NCBI RefSeq assembly: GCF_002246015.1
Contig: NZ_NOLJ01000003.1
Span: forward strand, 648,124 to 690,151
DNA from: Nostoc sp. 'Peltigera membranacea cyanobiont' 210A
GTDB lineage: Bacteria; Cyanobacteriota; Cyanobacteriia; Cyanobacteriales; Nostocaceae
DNA length: 42,028 bases
Reading direction: 5' to 3'
Shown: positions 1 to 7,502 of the stretch, piece by piece
How the letters are laid out: each line of letters begins with the position of its first letter
How positions within the stretch are numbered: the stretch's first letter is position 1
Position numbers and translations under genes: made by a program
The notes under the pieces: model-generated
Told to the model about the DNA's origin: nothing
The model's input: the letters and a program-made list of their open reading frames with translations, nothing else
The model's database searches: none

Positions 1-198
1 GGATTGGGGGGAGGCAAGCAAAAGACTTTTCAATAATTCTTCCTTATTCCCTCAGTGCCTATTGCCCAAAAGCAAAAGGCTTCACCATAGCAAACTTTGG
101 CGTTTTTGGCAATCTCTACAACAACTCATCCAACTTAGAGTTAATTATATTAGGATGCACAAAGCTATCATCATCCAAAATCCAAAACTCAAAGTGGC
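1..198. other. Intergenic lead-in to arsM
   Basis: No convincing gene is seen in these bases. The stretch is AT-rich and presumably holds the promoter of the arsenosugar cluster. I could not identify an ArsR-type operator dyad by eye, and the upstream gene lies outside the window. Confidence 0.4.
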
Positions 199-1167
199 AT
201 GACCTATCTAGAAACAGCAGCGCAGTTCTACCGCGAAGTTGCCCAAACCCCGCAAGTTGGACTTTGTTGTGTACAAAGTACGCCCCTGCAACTACCAGGA
301 TTGAAAATTCCTTTGCCAATGCAGGAAATGAATTATGGTTGTGGCACCACTGTTCACCCCACCGAACTAGGAAACCAACCTACAGTGCTGTACGTTGGCG
401 TTGGTGGCGGCTTAGAAGCGTTGCAATTCGCTTATTTTTCCCGTTATGCAAGTGCTGTAATTGCCGTTGAACCAGTTGGGGCCATGCAAGAAGCAGCTGC
501 ACGTAATTTGGAAATTGCTGCTCAAGAAAACCCCTGGTTTAACACCAGCTTTGTCGAAATCCGCGAAGGTGATGCTTTTAATTTACCTGTTGCTGATGCT
601 AGCGTCGATATCGTGGCACAAAATTGCCTTTTCAACATCTTTGAACCAGAAGATTTAACTCGTGCTTTAAAAGAAGCATATCGGGTGTTAAAACCAGGTG
701 GACGCTTGCAGATGAGCGATCCAATTGCTACTCGTCCCATTCCAGCACATCTTCAACAAGATGAGCGACTCAGAGCCATGTGTTTATCAGGCGCACTCAC
801 ATATCAAGAGTATACTGAAAGAATTATAAATGCTGGTTTTGGTCAAGTTGAAATTCGTGCCCGTCGTCCCTATCGCCTACTAGATTCCCAGACTTATAGT
901 TTAGAAGAAAACCTACTTTTAGAAAGTCTGGATTCTGTCTCATTTAAAGTTGCAATTCCAGAGGATGGTGCTTGCATTTTCACTGGAAAAACAGCAATTT
1001 ATGCTGGTACTGAACCCTTCTTTGACGATTTGGCAGGTCATTTACTTCAGCTAGGTATTCCGGCTGCGGTGTGTGATAAAACTGCTGCTAAACTTGCTGC
1101 TAGCAAGCCAGCAGAAATAATTGTTACCGATTCAACCTGGCACTATAGCGGTGGTGGCTGCTGTTAA
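199..1167 (+). CDS. arsM: Arsenosugar-pathway arsenite methyltransferase ArsM
   Basis: This 322-residue SAM-dependent methyltransferase is predicted to methylate As(III) to dimethylarsenic in the cytoplasm, the first stage of arsenosugar synthesis. The Rossmann motif I is LYVGVGGGLEALQ at about residues 65-77. Cysteines sit where ArsM proteins need them: a CC pair near residue 23, NYGCGTTVHP, AQNCLFN and RAMCLSG. The protein ends in GGGCC, a likely extra As-binding tail. The N-terminal half (VGLCCVQSTP, then NYGCGTT) and the C-terminal extension after the methyltransferase fold match the arsenosugar-type ArsM rather than the shorter stand-alone ArsM. arsS follows after one intervening transporter gene, which supports the pathway. 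Start is the first ATG; no strong Shine-Dalgarno sequence precedes it. Confidence 0.88.
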   Translation: MTYLETAAQFYREVAQTPQVGLCCVQSTPLQLPGLKIPLPMQEMNYGCGTTVHPTELGNQPTVLYVGVGGGLEALQFAYFSRYASAVIAVEPVGAMQEAAARNLEIAAQENPWFNTSFVEIREGDAFNLPVADASVDIVAQNCLFNIFEPEDLTRALKEAYRVLKPGGRLQMSDPIATRPIPAHLQQDERLRAMCLSGALTYQEYTERIINAGFGQVEIRARRPYRLLDSQTYSLEENLLLESLDSVSFKVAIPEDGACIFTGKTAIYAGTEPFFDDLAGHLLQLGIPAAVCDKTAAKLAASKPAEIIVTDSTWHYSGGGCC

Positions 1168-1182
1168 TTTATTCAGAAGGAA

Positions 1183-1352
1183 TTCAGGTGTCAGGAGTCA
1201 GAATTTAGAATGGTTCCTGTGCGACACTTCTCTACGAGACGCTCCGCGTAGCTTGCTTCCCCGGAGGGGTACGACAAGCTCAGTGCATCGCTGGGTAATG
1301 AATGCACAATTTGAATATTTCACTAATTACATTCTGGATTCTGAATTCTGAC
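1183..1352. repeat. Dispersed intergenic repeat cluster after arsM
   Basis: The gap between arsM and the PiT gene holds pieces of repeats that recur in the window: an AATTCAGG/GTCAG-type unit near 1183 (related to 12351-12397), a block at 1227-1272 beginning CTTCTCTACGAGACGC (related to 15301 and 40132), and a closing CTGAATTCTGAC. The spacer therefore looks like repeat invasion rather than gene content. Confidence 0.6.
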
Positions 1353-1377
1353 TTTTTTCTTCTTTATAAACTCCAAG

Positions 1378-2343
1378 ATGTTGTTAATTAGTCTGTTTTT
1401 AGCTACGCTTTTTTTAGCATATTCAAATGGAGCAAATGATAATTTTAAAGGTGTAGCGACGCTGTTTGGTAGCCGAACTAGCAGTTATCAAACAGCAATT
1501 TTGTGGGCAACTTTTACAACTTTTGCTGGTGCAATAACTGCGACTTTTTTAGCAGGAGCATTAATTAAAAACTTCTCTGGAAAAGGACTATTACCTGATG
1601 CGATCGCTAATGCCCCAGAGTTTCATCTTGCAGTCGCGATCGCGACTGGATTGACTGTACTCATTGCCACCCTCATGGGGTTTCCCATTTCCACAACTCA
1701 CAGTTTAACAGGTGCGCTGGTTGGCGCTGGATTAGTTGCGATCGGACTACAAGTTAATTTTGCAGCTTTAGGAACTTCCTTTATTTTGCCTTTATTACTT
1801 AGTCCAATCATTGCTATTCCCTTGGGAGCAGGAATTTACAGCTTATCTGGCTATATTAATTCAAAATGGCATCTACCAGTCAACCAAAAAATGATTGATG
1901 GTTGCCATTTTTTCAGCGCTGGAATTGTCAGTTTTACTAGAGGATTAAATGATACTCCTAAGATTGTTTCACTCATCCTAATTATTGAGTATTTCTCGAT
2001 TCAGGGAGGAATGATCACGATAGCGATCGCAATGGCACTTGGCGGTTTACTCAACTCCCAAAAAGTTGCAATAACCATGAGTGAAAAGATTACCTCAATG
2101 AATCATACTCAAGGCTTATCAGCAAATATAGTAACTGGTATTCTGGTCATTGCAGCTAGTAAGTTTGGGCTTCCAGTTTCTACCACTTACGCTTCAGTTG
2201 GTTCTATTTTTGGTGTAGGATTAATTAGCAAAAAATCTAAATCTAATTCTCGTGTTTTTTATCAGATTCTACTATCGTGGATTTTAACTTTACCAACTGC
2301 TGCAATTATTAGTGCAATAACCTACAGATTATTGCAAGGTTAG
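1378..2343 (+). CDS. PiT-family inorganic phosphate (possibly arsenate) permease
   Basis: This is a 321-residue polytopic membrane protein of the PiT (inorganic phosphate transporter) family. The two signature halves are visible: GANDNFKGVATLFGS with GFPISTTHSLTGALVGAG in the first half, and GIVSFTRGLNDTPK with GLPVSTTYASVGSIFGVG in the second. It is shorter than the usual 400-500 residues, lacking the long central loop, but both repeats are present, so it looks intact. Family members move phosphate with H+ or Na+, and arsenate is a known chemical mimic. Its position between arsM and arsS on the same strand, 43 bases before arsS, suggests it serves arsenic or phosphate traffic for the pathway; that is inference from context. 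Hydrophobic helices run through almost the whole length. Confidence 0.85.
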   Translation: MLLISLFLATLFLAYSNGANDNFKGVATLFGSRTSSYQTAILWATFTTFAGAITATFLAGALIKNFSGKGLLPDAIANAPEFHLAVAIATGLTVLIATLMGFPISTTHSLTGALVGAGLVAIGLQVNFAALGTSFILPLLLSPIIAIPLGAGIYSLSGYINSKWHLPVNQKMIDGCHFFSAGIVSFTRGLNDTPKIVSLILIIEYFSIQGGMITIAIAMALGGLLNSQKVAITMSEKITSMNHTQGLSANIVTGILVIAASKFGLPVSTTYASVGSIFGVGLISKKSKSNSRVFYQILLSWILTLPTAAIISAITYRLLQG

Positions 2344-2372
2344 AAAAAATAAATATATTTGTGTAATTTTTC

Positions 2373-2377
2373 AGGAG
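2373..2377 (+). promoter_or_regulatory. Ribosome binding site of arsS
   Basis: AGGAG lies nine bases before the ATG at 2387. It fixes the arsS start and suggests efficient translation within a PiT-arsS transcript. Confidence 0.6.
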
Positions 2378-2386
2378 TAGTAACTA

Positions 2387-3394
2387 ATGCAAACTCAACC
2401 AAAAATTCTACTAGATACAGCAGTAACAGCCTTTAAAAACAAACTCAGTTCACCTTTGACAAAAAAAGGAATCACTGTTTTACAAGTTAATCTAGGTAAG
2501 CTTTGTAATCTTGCTTGTACACACTGTCATGTCGAAGCCGGGCCAAAACGTACAGAAGAACTTTCTCCCGAAATTTGCGAACAATTGATTTCACTAATCC
2601 ATAAATTTCCCGAAATTAAAATTGTGGATTTGACTGGTGGCGCACCCGAAATGAATTATGGATTTAAACCACTGGTAGAAGCAGCAAAAGCAACTGGTAA
2701 ACAAGTAATTGTCCGGTCTAATTTGACTATTTATTTTGAAGATGGATTTGGTGATTTACCAGAATACTTTGCTAAACACCAAGTAAGAGTTGTAGCTTCT
2801 CTACCCTGTTACCTAGCAGATAATGTTGATAAAATGCGCGGTACTGGTGTTTTTGATAGTTCAGTCAAAGCTTTGCAGTGGCTTAACCAACTCGGCTATG
2901 GTAAAGACCAAAACTTAATTTTGGACTTGGTTTTTAATCCTCAGTTGCCTACCAATGAAAAATTTTCTTTAGCTCCCGAACAGAGTAATCTAGAACGAGA
3001 TTACAAAATGTTCTTACAAGAACATTTTAATATTGTGTTTAATAACCTCTTCACCTTTACCAATCTACCAGTTGGTAGAACCAAAATGCATTTAGAACGG
3101 AGAAAACTATACGCTAGCTATTTGCAGTTTTTAGAGTCGCATTTTAATCCCAGCACAGTTGAACATTTAATGTGTCGCGATGAACTTTCAATTGACTATC
3201 TGGGCAATGTATATGATTGTGACTTTAACCAAATGATGAATTTGCCTGCAAAAAGTCGCAATGGTGAAACTTTGACAGTTGGTAAATTGTTAAAAGCTGG
3301 CAATTTAGACCTGATTAGTGAGGTACAAACTGCTACTTATTGCTATGGTTGTACCGCTGGGTGTGGTTCTAGTTGTGGTGGCGCTTTGCTCTAA
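2387..3394 (+). CDS. arsS: Arsenosugar-pathway radical SAM protein ArsS
   Basis: This 335-residue radical SAM enzyme carries the 4Fe-4S motif CNLACTHC (CX3CX2C) near residue 40, followed by VDLTGGAPEMN, the GGE-like SAM-binding region. The C-terminal part contains a second Cys-rich block, CYGCTAGCGSSCGG, plus MCRDELSIDYLGNVYDCDFN, the DUF3641-type auxiliary cluster domain of the ArsS family. ArsS is known to join a 5'-deoxyadenosyl group to dimethylarsenic to give the nucleoside precursor of arsenosugars. Pairing with arsM on the same strand is the classical context. Length and all cysteines appear intact. Confidence 0.9.
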   Translation: MQTQPKILLDTAVTAFKNKLSSPLTKKGITVLQVNLGKLCNLACTHCHVEAGPKRTEELSPEICEQLISLIHKFPEIKIVDLTGGAPEMNYGFKPLVEAAKATGKQVIVRSNLTIYFEDGFGDLPEYFAKHQVRVVASLPCYLADNVDKMRGTGVFDSSVKALQWLNQLGYGKDQNLILDLVFNPQLPTNEKFSLAPEQSNLERDYKMFLQEHFNIVFNNLFTFTNLPVGRTKMHLERRKLYASYLQFLESHFNPSTVEHLMCRDELSIDYLGNVYDCDFNQMMNLPAKSRNGETLTVGKLLKAGNLDLISEVQTATYCYGCTAGCGSSCGGALL

Positions 3395-3657
3395 GAACTA
3401 GAGCATTTACTTTTCTGGCCCGACATCTCTCAGCAAGAGTCAGCATTTGTACATCGCTTTGCAGTTCGACACTGCTGGCTTGGGCTGTTGAACACGCATA
3501 AACACTTAGTAAACGTTATCGTCTAGATTGCGATGATTCGCCTCCGCGCCTGAGAGTAGTATATGAAGGCTTTGGTTTCCGTCATCACAGCCAGAGACAA
3601 GTTGGTGCTTATTTCGTCTCTTGCTATGAATATCAAATACCTCCACAAATTATCTAA
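3395..3657 (+). pseudogene. Decayed GNAT N-acetyltransferase remnant
   Basis: Two broken reading frames give recognisable GNAT acetyltransferase pieces. From 3416, directly downstream of and in phase with the arsS stop, the frame reads WPDISQQESAFVHRFAVRH and then runs to a stop at 3524. A second frame reads LLAWAVEHA across about 3473-3499. A third, ending at 3657, reads RYRLDCDDSPPRLRVVYEGF and then GFRHHSQRQVGAYFVS. The order FVHRFAVR, LLAWAVEHA, RLDCD, YEGFGFRHHS is that of strand 4, the acetyl-CoA region and the C-terminus of GNAT proteins. Some residues are missing between pieces and no start is visible, so this is a remnant and not a working gene. Confidence 0.65.
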
Positions 3658-3663
3658 ATTGAT

Positions 3664-4434
3664 ATGTCTTTTATCGATGAAATTAATCCTGTCAATGCTT
3701 TGATTGTGGGAGCCAGCCAAGGTATTGGTTTGGGTTGTGTGAAAAAATTGCTACAAGATCGCAGAATAGCTAAAATTTATGCAACTTCTCGTCAACCGAA
3801 ATCGGCCTCAGAGTTAATAGCTCTTGCAGACGAATGTCCTGAGCGATTAATTTGTTTGGAGATGGATATTACTGACGAGTTACAGATTATTGAAGCTGTT
3901 CAAAAAATACATACTCAAGTTGACAAACTGCATTTGGTAGTCAACTGTGTAGGACTGTTACATGAAGATACTTTGCAACCTGAAAAAAGCTTAAGACAGA
4001 TCAATTCAGAAAATTTGCTGCGCTACTTTCAGATAAATAGTATTGGTGCTGTCTTACTGGCTAAACATTTATTGCCTCTGTTTCGTCATGGAGAACGCAG
4101 CGTGTTCGCCACTATTTCTGCTAAATTGGGCAGTATTGGCGATAACCAACTTGGTGGATGGTATGGCTATCGGGCTTCTAAAGCAGCACTCAATATGTTG
4201 ATGCGAACTGCGGCAATTGAGTATAAAAGAAGTTGTCCAAAAGCATTAATAGTAACATTGCATCCTGGTACAACTGATACCCGCCTTTCTCGTCCTTTCC
4301 AGGGAAATGTACCTGCAAAAAAATTATTTTCAGTGGAACGTACTGTTACCCAATTATTGGCTGTCATCGAACAGCTTCAAGAAGGTGATAGTGGACAGTT
4401 TTTCTCATGGGATGGGAGCAGATTGCCTTGGTAA
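3664..4434 (+). CDS. SDR-family NAD(P)-dependent oxidoreductase
   Basis: This 256-residue short-chain dehydrogenase/reductase has the nucleotide-binding GASQGIG near residue 17, NCVGLLHED as the NAG-like motif, and the catalytic tetrad region with ISAKLGS and YGYRASK (YxxxK) near residue 167. LHPGTTDTRLSRPF resembles the CsgA-like or cell-signalling SDR subgroup. Substrate cannot be told from sequence. It lies downstream of the arsenosugar genes on the same strand, so a late step such as reduction in arsenosugar maturation is conceivable; this is inference only, because the GNAT remnant separates it from arsS. Start ATG at 3664. Confidence 0.85.
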   Translation: MSFIDEINPVNALIVGASQGIGLGCVKKLLQDRRIAKIYATSRQPKSASELIALADECPERLICLEMDITDELQIIEAVQKIHTQVDKLHLVVNCVGLLHEDTLQPEKSLRQINSENLLRYFQINSIGAVLLAKHLLPLFRHGERSVFATISAKLGSIGDNQLGGWYGYRASKAALNMLMRTAAIEYKRSCPKALIVTLHPGTTDTRLSRPFQGNVPAKKLFSVERTVTQLLAVIEQLQEGDSGQFFSWDGSRLPW

Positions 4435-4534
4435 TTGCGTTACGCTTGTGCTAGTGAAACTCATGTTATTCGTAACCAAAGCCTATGAAGTTTTTTGTGC
4501 CAGCAGCCAAGGATAATATCAAAGCGGAGAAGCT

Positions 4535-4723
4535 ATGACTAACATTCAGATTTCCTTACCTGAGTCGATGAAAGTCTTTGTCGAAGAACAAGTAGCTAAA
4601 GGCGGTTATAGTTCAGCCAGTGAATATCTTCAAGAGCTAATCTTTCAAGATCAACAGCGCAAAAGTCAAGAAGGAAAATGCGCTCAATTGATGGCGAAGC
4701 TTCACACACACAGGGTCAACTGA
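4535..4723 (+). CDS. ParD-type antitoxin, C-terminally altered
   Basis: This 62-residue protein opens with a ribbon-helix-helix domain of the ParD/CopG type: TNIQISLPESMKVFVEEQV followed by GGYSSASEYLQELI. ParD antitoxins usually continue for 15-25 more residues with a toxin-wrapping tail. Here the frame breaks after QQRKSQEGK into CAQLMAKLHTHRVN, which does not look like a ParD tail. The downstream DNA belongs to another antitoxin in the +1 frame (4678-4851). The DNA-binding half could still fold and repress, but the toxin-neutralising part appears lost. No ParE toxin follows. Confidence 0.6.
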   Translation: MTNIQISLPESMKVFVEEQVAKGGYSSASEYLQELIFQDQQRKSQEGKCAQLMAKLHTHRVN

Positions 4724-4851
4724 ACGATGAGGAGTTTGAAGTAGTTGCAGATAAGTTAGCTGATGAATTTGCAGCATACTTTGGGTCAAATATACCTGTG
4801 CTGTCAGATTATGCTGTGACTCGTGAAAGTATTTATGAGGATCATCCTTAG
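4678..4851 (+). CDS. Small VapB-like antitoxin for a PIN toxin
   Basis: This 57-residue frame starts at ATG 4678 inside the 3' end of the ParD-like gene and reads MRSIDGEASHTQGQ, then LNDEEFEVVADKLADEF, then LSDYAVTRESIYEDHP. The second half resembles the small acidic proteins that precede PIN-domain toxins in cyanobacteria. AGAAGGA lies just before the ATG. The next frame (4854) begins like a PIN toxin, which supports the assignment. The first residues probably come from the fusion with the ParD gene and not from the original start. Confidence 0.5.
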   Translation: MRSIDGEASHTQGQLNDEEFEVVADKLADEFAAYFGSNIPVLSDYAVTRESIYEDHP

Positions 4852-4853
4852 CA

Positions 4854-4910
4854 GTGGTATACCTCATAGACACTAACATCCTACTGCGTTTTGTAGATCG
4901 ACTTTCGTAA
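4854..4910 (+). pseudogene. Truncated PIN-domain (VapC-like) toxin start
   Basis: The frame from GTG 4854 reads VVYLIDTNILLRFVDRLS and then stops. LIDTNILLRF is the first strand and catalytic Asp region of PIN-domain ribonucleases. Only about 18 of an expected 130 or so residues are left, so the toxin is dead. It begins two bases after the preceding antitoxin stop, the spacing expected of a vapBC pair. Confidence 0.55.
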
Positions 4911-5000
4911 TAAATTTTATAGTACAAAAATACTTAAACAGATAAAGGTGCGTTACTCTGGTGCTAATGTACCTTGCTTGATAGTAAATTAAAGCTAAAA

Positions 5001-6044
5001 ATGGGAAGTATCTATAATCAAGATTTCTTTAATAATTTAGTTTTGAATCCATCTGAAAGTTTATCTGTAGAGATTAAAAGATGGATCGATCCTCAATCTA
5101 AAGAGGGTATGGCGAAGATAGCCAAGGCTTGCATTGCCCTCAGAAATAATGATGGAGGTATATTTTTGATTGGTTTCAACAATGATGGTTCTCCTGATAT
5201 TCAGGGAGCGCATCAAAATCCAAGAGAAAGTTTTCATGCTGATGTTATTCAGTCTATTGCCAGTAAATTTTGCAGTCAATCTTTTGAAGTAAAAATTCAC
5301 TATCTTAAAACAGATGGTCAAGAGTATCCAGCATTAGAGATTCCTTCTGGATTTATAACACCTGTAGCAGCAAAGGCTGGCTTAAAGGATGAACAAAGTA
5401 AGGATATAATTAAAGCTCATAGTGTTTATGTGCGAAGTCTGAATACAAATAATACTGTTAGCAGTTCAGAACCTCGCTGTAATGACTGGGAACGCATCAT
5501 GAATTTATGCTTCGAGAATCGTGAAGCAGATATTGGTCGTTTTTTACGCCGCCATCTTGGTAGTGTCACGCCTTCTCTGTTCCGTGAATTGGCTTCCACA
5601 ATTGCACAAGGAATACAACCAGAGGAATCAATTGAAGATATACTGCGATGTTATCTTCAAGAAAGTGAAGAAAGATTTAACACCGTAGTTAAAGAACGTA
5701 GTATTACTTTACCGGAGCATGGTACTTCGCAGGTAGCATTAATAATTATTGGAGAAGTACCTCGACACTCTGCAAATGAGCAATTCTTTAATATCTTGAG
5801 TTTTAATAATCCTAAATATACTGGTTGGCCTGTGTGGCTAGATAGTCGAGGTTTCGTTGACAAAGACCAACCTTATGTTTATAACGGAGCTTGGGAAGCA
5901 CTTATTGTTAGTCTGGATTCTGGTTGGAGCAGGGACATTGACTTTATGCGGTTCGATCCAAAGGGTAAATTTTATCTGAGGCGAGCATTAGAAGATGATA
6001 TGTCAGTCAAGAATTACGCACCCCCCCCCTATGACAGTTCTTGA
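5001..6044 (+). CDS. AlbA_2 (Schlafen-type) domain protein, 5' part of an interrupted gene
   Basis: This frame encodes 347 residues from ATG 5001; a TTG at 4974 would add nine. The N-terminus carries an AlbA_2/Schlafen-like putative nucleic-acid-binding domain: LSVEIKRWIDPQSKEG, ACIALRNNDGGIFLIGF (the N..GG.l..G core) and YVRSLNTNN. The middle and C-terminal parts have no domain I recognise. The frame ends just after a run of nine C at 6021-6029, giving APPPYDSS and a stop. With eight C it would continue without a break into the next frame (to 6402) as APPPMTVLDFALP, for a protein of about 466 residues. AlbA_2 proteins often occur in defence or regulatory contexts, and this one sits next to TA remnants. 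Confidence 0.65.
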   Translation: MGSIYNQDFFNNLVLNPSESLSVEIKRWIDPQSKEGMAKIAKACIALRNNDGGIFLIGFNNDGSPDIQGAHQNPRESFHADVIQSIASKFCSQSFEVKIHYLKTDGQEYPALEIPSGFITPVAAKAGLKDEQSKDIIKAHSVYVRSLNTNNTVSSSEPRCNDWERIMNLCFENREADIGRFLRRHLGSVTPSLFRELASTIAQGIQPEESIEDILRCYLQESEERFNTVVKERSITLPEHGTSQVALIIIGEVPRHSANEQFFNILSFNNPKYTGWPVWLDSRGFVDKDQPYVYNGAWEALIVSLDSGWSRDIDFMRFDPKGKFYLRRALEDDMSVKNYAPPPYDSS

Positions 6045-6402
6045 TTTTGCTCTACCTGTAATTAGAACGGCTGAAGCTATAGCAGTTGGTATTGAGTTTG
6101 CAAAGGCAATGGGTTGTGAGCCAGAAAAAACGCAATTAGCTTTTGCATTTAAATGGACTGGCTTGCGGGGACGTAGACTTAGTTCTTGGGCAAATCAAGA
6201 GCGTTCTATTTATTTACAAGGTTCAGCATATCAAGATGAAGTTTTGGCGTTCATTAATCTACCGCTTGAAACACCTCGCTCGGCGTTAGCACAGTACGTT
6301 AATCAGGCTGTTAGCCCTTTGTTTACGATTTTTAATGGATATCAACTGAGTATAGATGTAATCGAAGATTTAACTCGACGGTTGATAGAAAGAAAGTTGT
6401 AG
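5995..6402 (+). CDS. C-terminal part of the interrupted AlbA_2 protein
   Basis: The 135-residue frame overlaps the end of the previous gene by 50 bases. Only the part from the C-run onward is likely to be real protein: MTVLDFALPVIRTAEAIAVG, FAKAMGCEPEKTQLAFAF, KWTGLRGRRLSSWAN and a helical C-terminus ending LTRRLIERKL. No independent ribosome-binding site is visible before the internal ATG at 6031. The natural reading is the distal domain of the gene that starts at 5001, put out of frame by one extra C. A separate small protein from ATG 6031 is possible. No known domain is recognised. Confidence 0.5.
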   Translation: MICQSRITHPPPMTVLDFALPVIRTAEAIAVGIEFAKAMGCEPEKTQLAFAFKWTGLRGRRLSSWANQERSIYLQGSAYQDEVLAFINLPLETPRSALAQYVNQAVSPLFTIFNGYQLSIDVIEDLTRRLIERKL

Positions 6403-6410
6403 TCAGAATA

Positions 6411-7331
6411 CTAAAAACTGGGAAACTCTAACTCAGCACTTCCCCGTCCTAACTGTGCTGTCTCAGATGGTAGGTGTCGCTCTAACCAATCTTCCAAATC
6501 AGCCATTACCTCTCGATAATTGAGGTCACGCTGAATTTCGTGATAGGCTTCTGGATACTCAATTCTCAGCTTATCTGTATACTTTACCCGTTGATAAAAG
6601 ATGTCGCTTCCCACAGGTAAAGCAACTCGGTCTGCACCACCGTGGAGAATCAACAATGGTAATTGCCAATCACCTGCTTTAGCATTAATCCAATCAACTG
6701 TTGCAAAGAATTCTGTAGCTAGACGGGCAGTAGCAAGGGTATGTCGCAGTGTATCCTGAGCGATCGCAGCTAAAACTTGCGGATCTCGTGAACCAGCACT
6801 GATATCAATGCCTGTATTCAGGGTGAAACGCGGCCACACCCGTGAGAGCATTTTTCCTAAAAGTACCCGAATCGGTGAAACCCCAACTTTCCCCAAGGTT
6901 GGCGCAAGAGCGATCGCACCCTGCAATAATGATGCTTGTTGGGGATAGCGCAGAATGTAATCTAAGACAATCACCGCGCCTAAACTGTGACCCAAGAGAA
7001 AAACTGGACATCCAGGATTTTGAGTCTGAATTAACTGTAAAAAGGCTTGCAGGTCTTCACGAAACTCACTCCAAGCGTTGATATAGCCTTGCTGACCTGG
7101 TGAGCGTCCATGACCGCGCAAATCTAAGGCGTAAACAGCGTATTGCTTGGGTATCAAATGCTCAATCACATTACTGTAGCGATCGCTATGCCCTCCGAGT
7201 CCATGCACAATGGCTAATATTGCCCGAACTTTACCCTCTGGATGCCAGCTTTGATAATACAGTTCAATTCCTCCAACACCTTGGAATCTGCCTTCTTTAC
7301 GAGAAGCTAGGCGATCGCTATGGTCAATCAT
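6411..7331 (-). CDS. Alpha/beta hydrolase, monoacylglycerol-lipase-like
   Basis: This 306-residue alpha/beta hydrolase is of the lysophospholipase/monoacylglycerol lipase type (Hydrolase_4). The oxyanion region is VHGLGGHSDRYS, followed by LDLRGHGRSPGQQGYI. The nucleophile elbow is LLGHSLGAV near residue 117. The acid is probably the Asp in LHGGADRVALP and the base the His in AYHEIQRD. No signal peptide is seen, so it is cytoplasmic or peripheral. It should release fatty acid from monoglyceride or lysolipid. It is convergent with the AlbA_2 gene (8 bases apart) and divergent from the PlsC-like gene, which also acts on glycerolipids. Confidence 0.85.
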   Translation of the reverse strand: MIDHSDRLASRKEGRFQGVGGIELYYQSWHPEGKVRAILAIVHGLGGHSDRYSNVIEHLIPKQYAVYALDLRGHGRSPGQQGYINAWSEFREDLQAFLQLIQTQNPGCPVFLLGHSLGAVIVLDYILRYPQQASLLQGAIALAPTLGKVGVSPIRVLLGKMLSRVWPRFTLNTGIDISAGSRDPQVLAAIAQDTLRHTLATARLATEFFATVDWINAKAGDWQLPLLILHGGADRVALPVGSDIFYQRVKYTDKLRIEYPEAYHEIQRDLNYREVMADLEDWLERHLPSETAQLGRGSAELEFPSF

Positions 7332-7502
7332 AGAGTTAATTTTTTACGTATTTTCCCAACAAGCTACTAAAAAGTCAACATCTAATAGAGTAATTACAGT
7401 TAATTGAGTTACCCTCATGTAGTTAAAATATCCTGAAAATAATTCCACAACTTCTAACCCTGGGTTGGTTAATAATATGACCTCAAGAATTACGATTATT
7501 TT

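Noticed and set aside
1378..2343. PiT gene truncated by mutation
   Set aside because: It is short for the family, but both signature repeats are complete and the frame ends normally.
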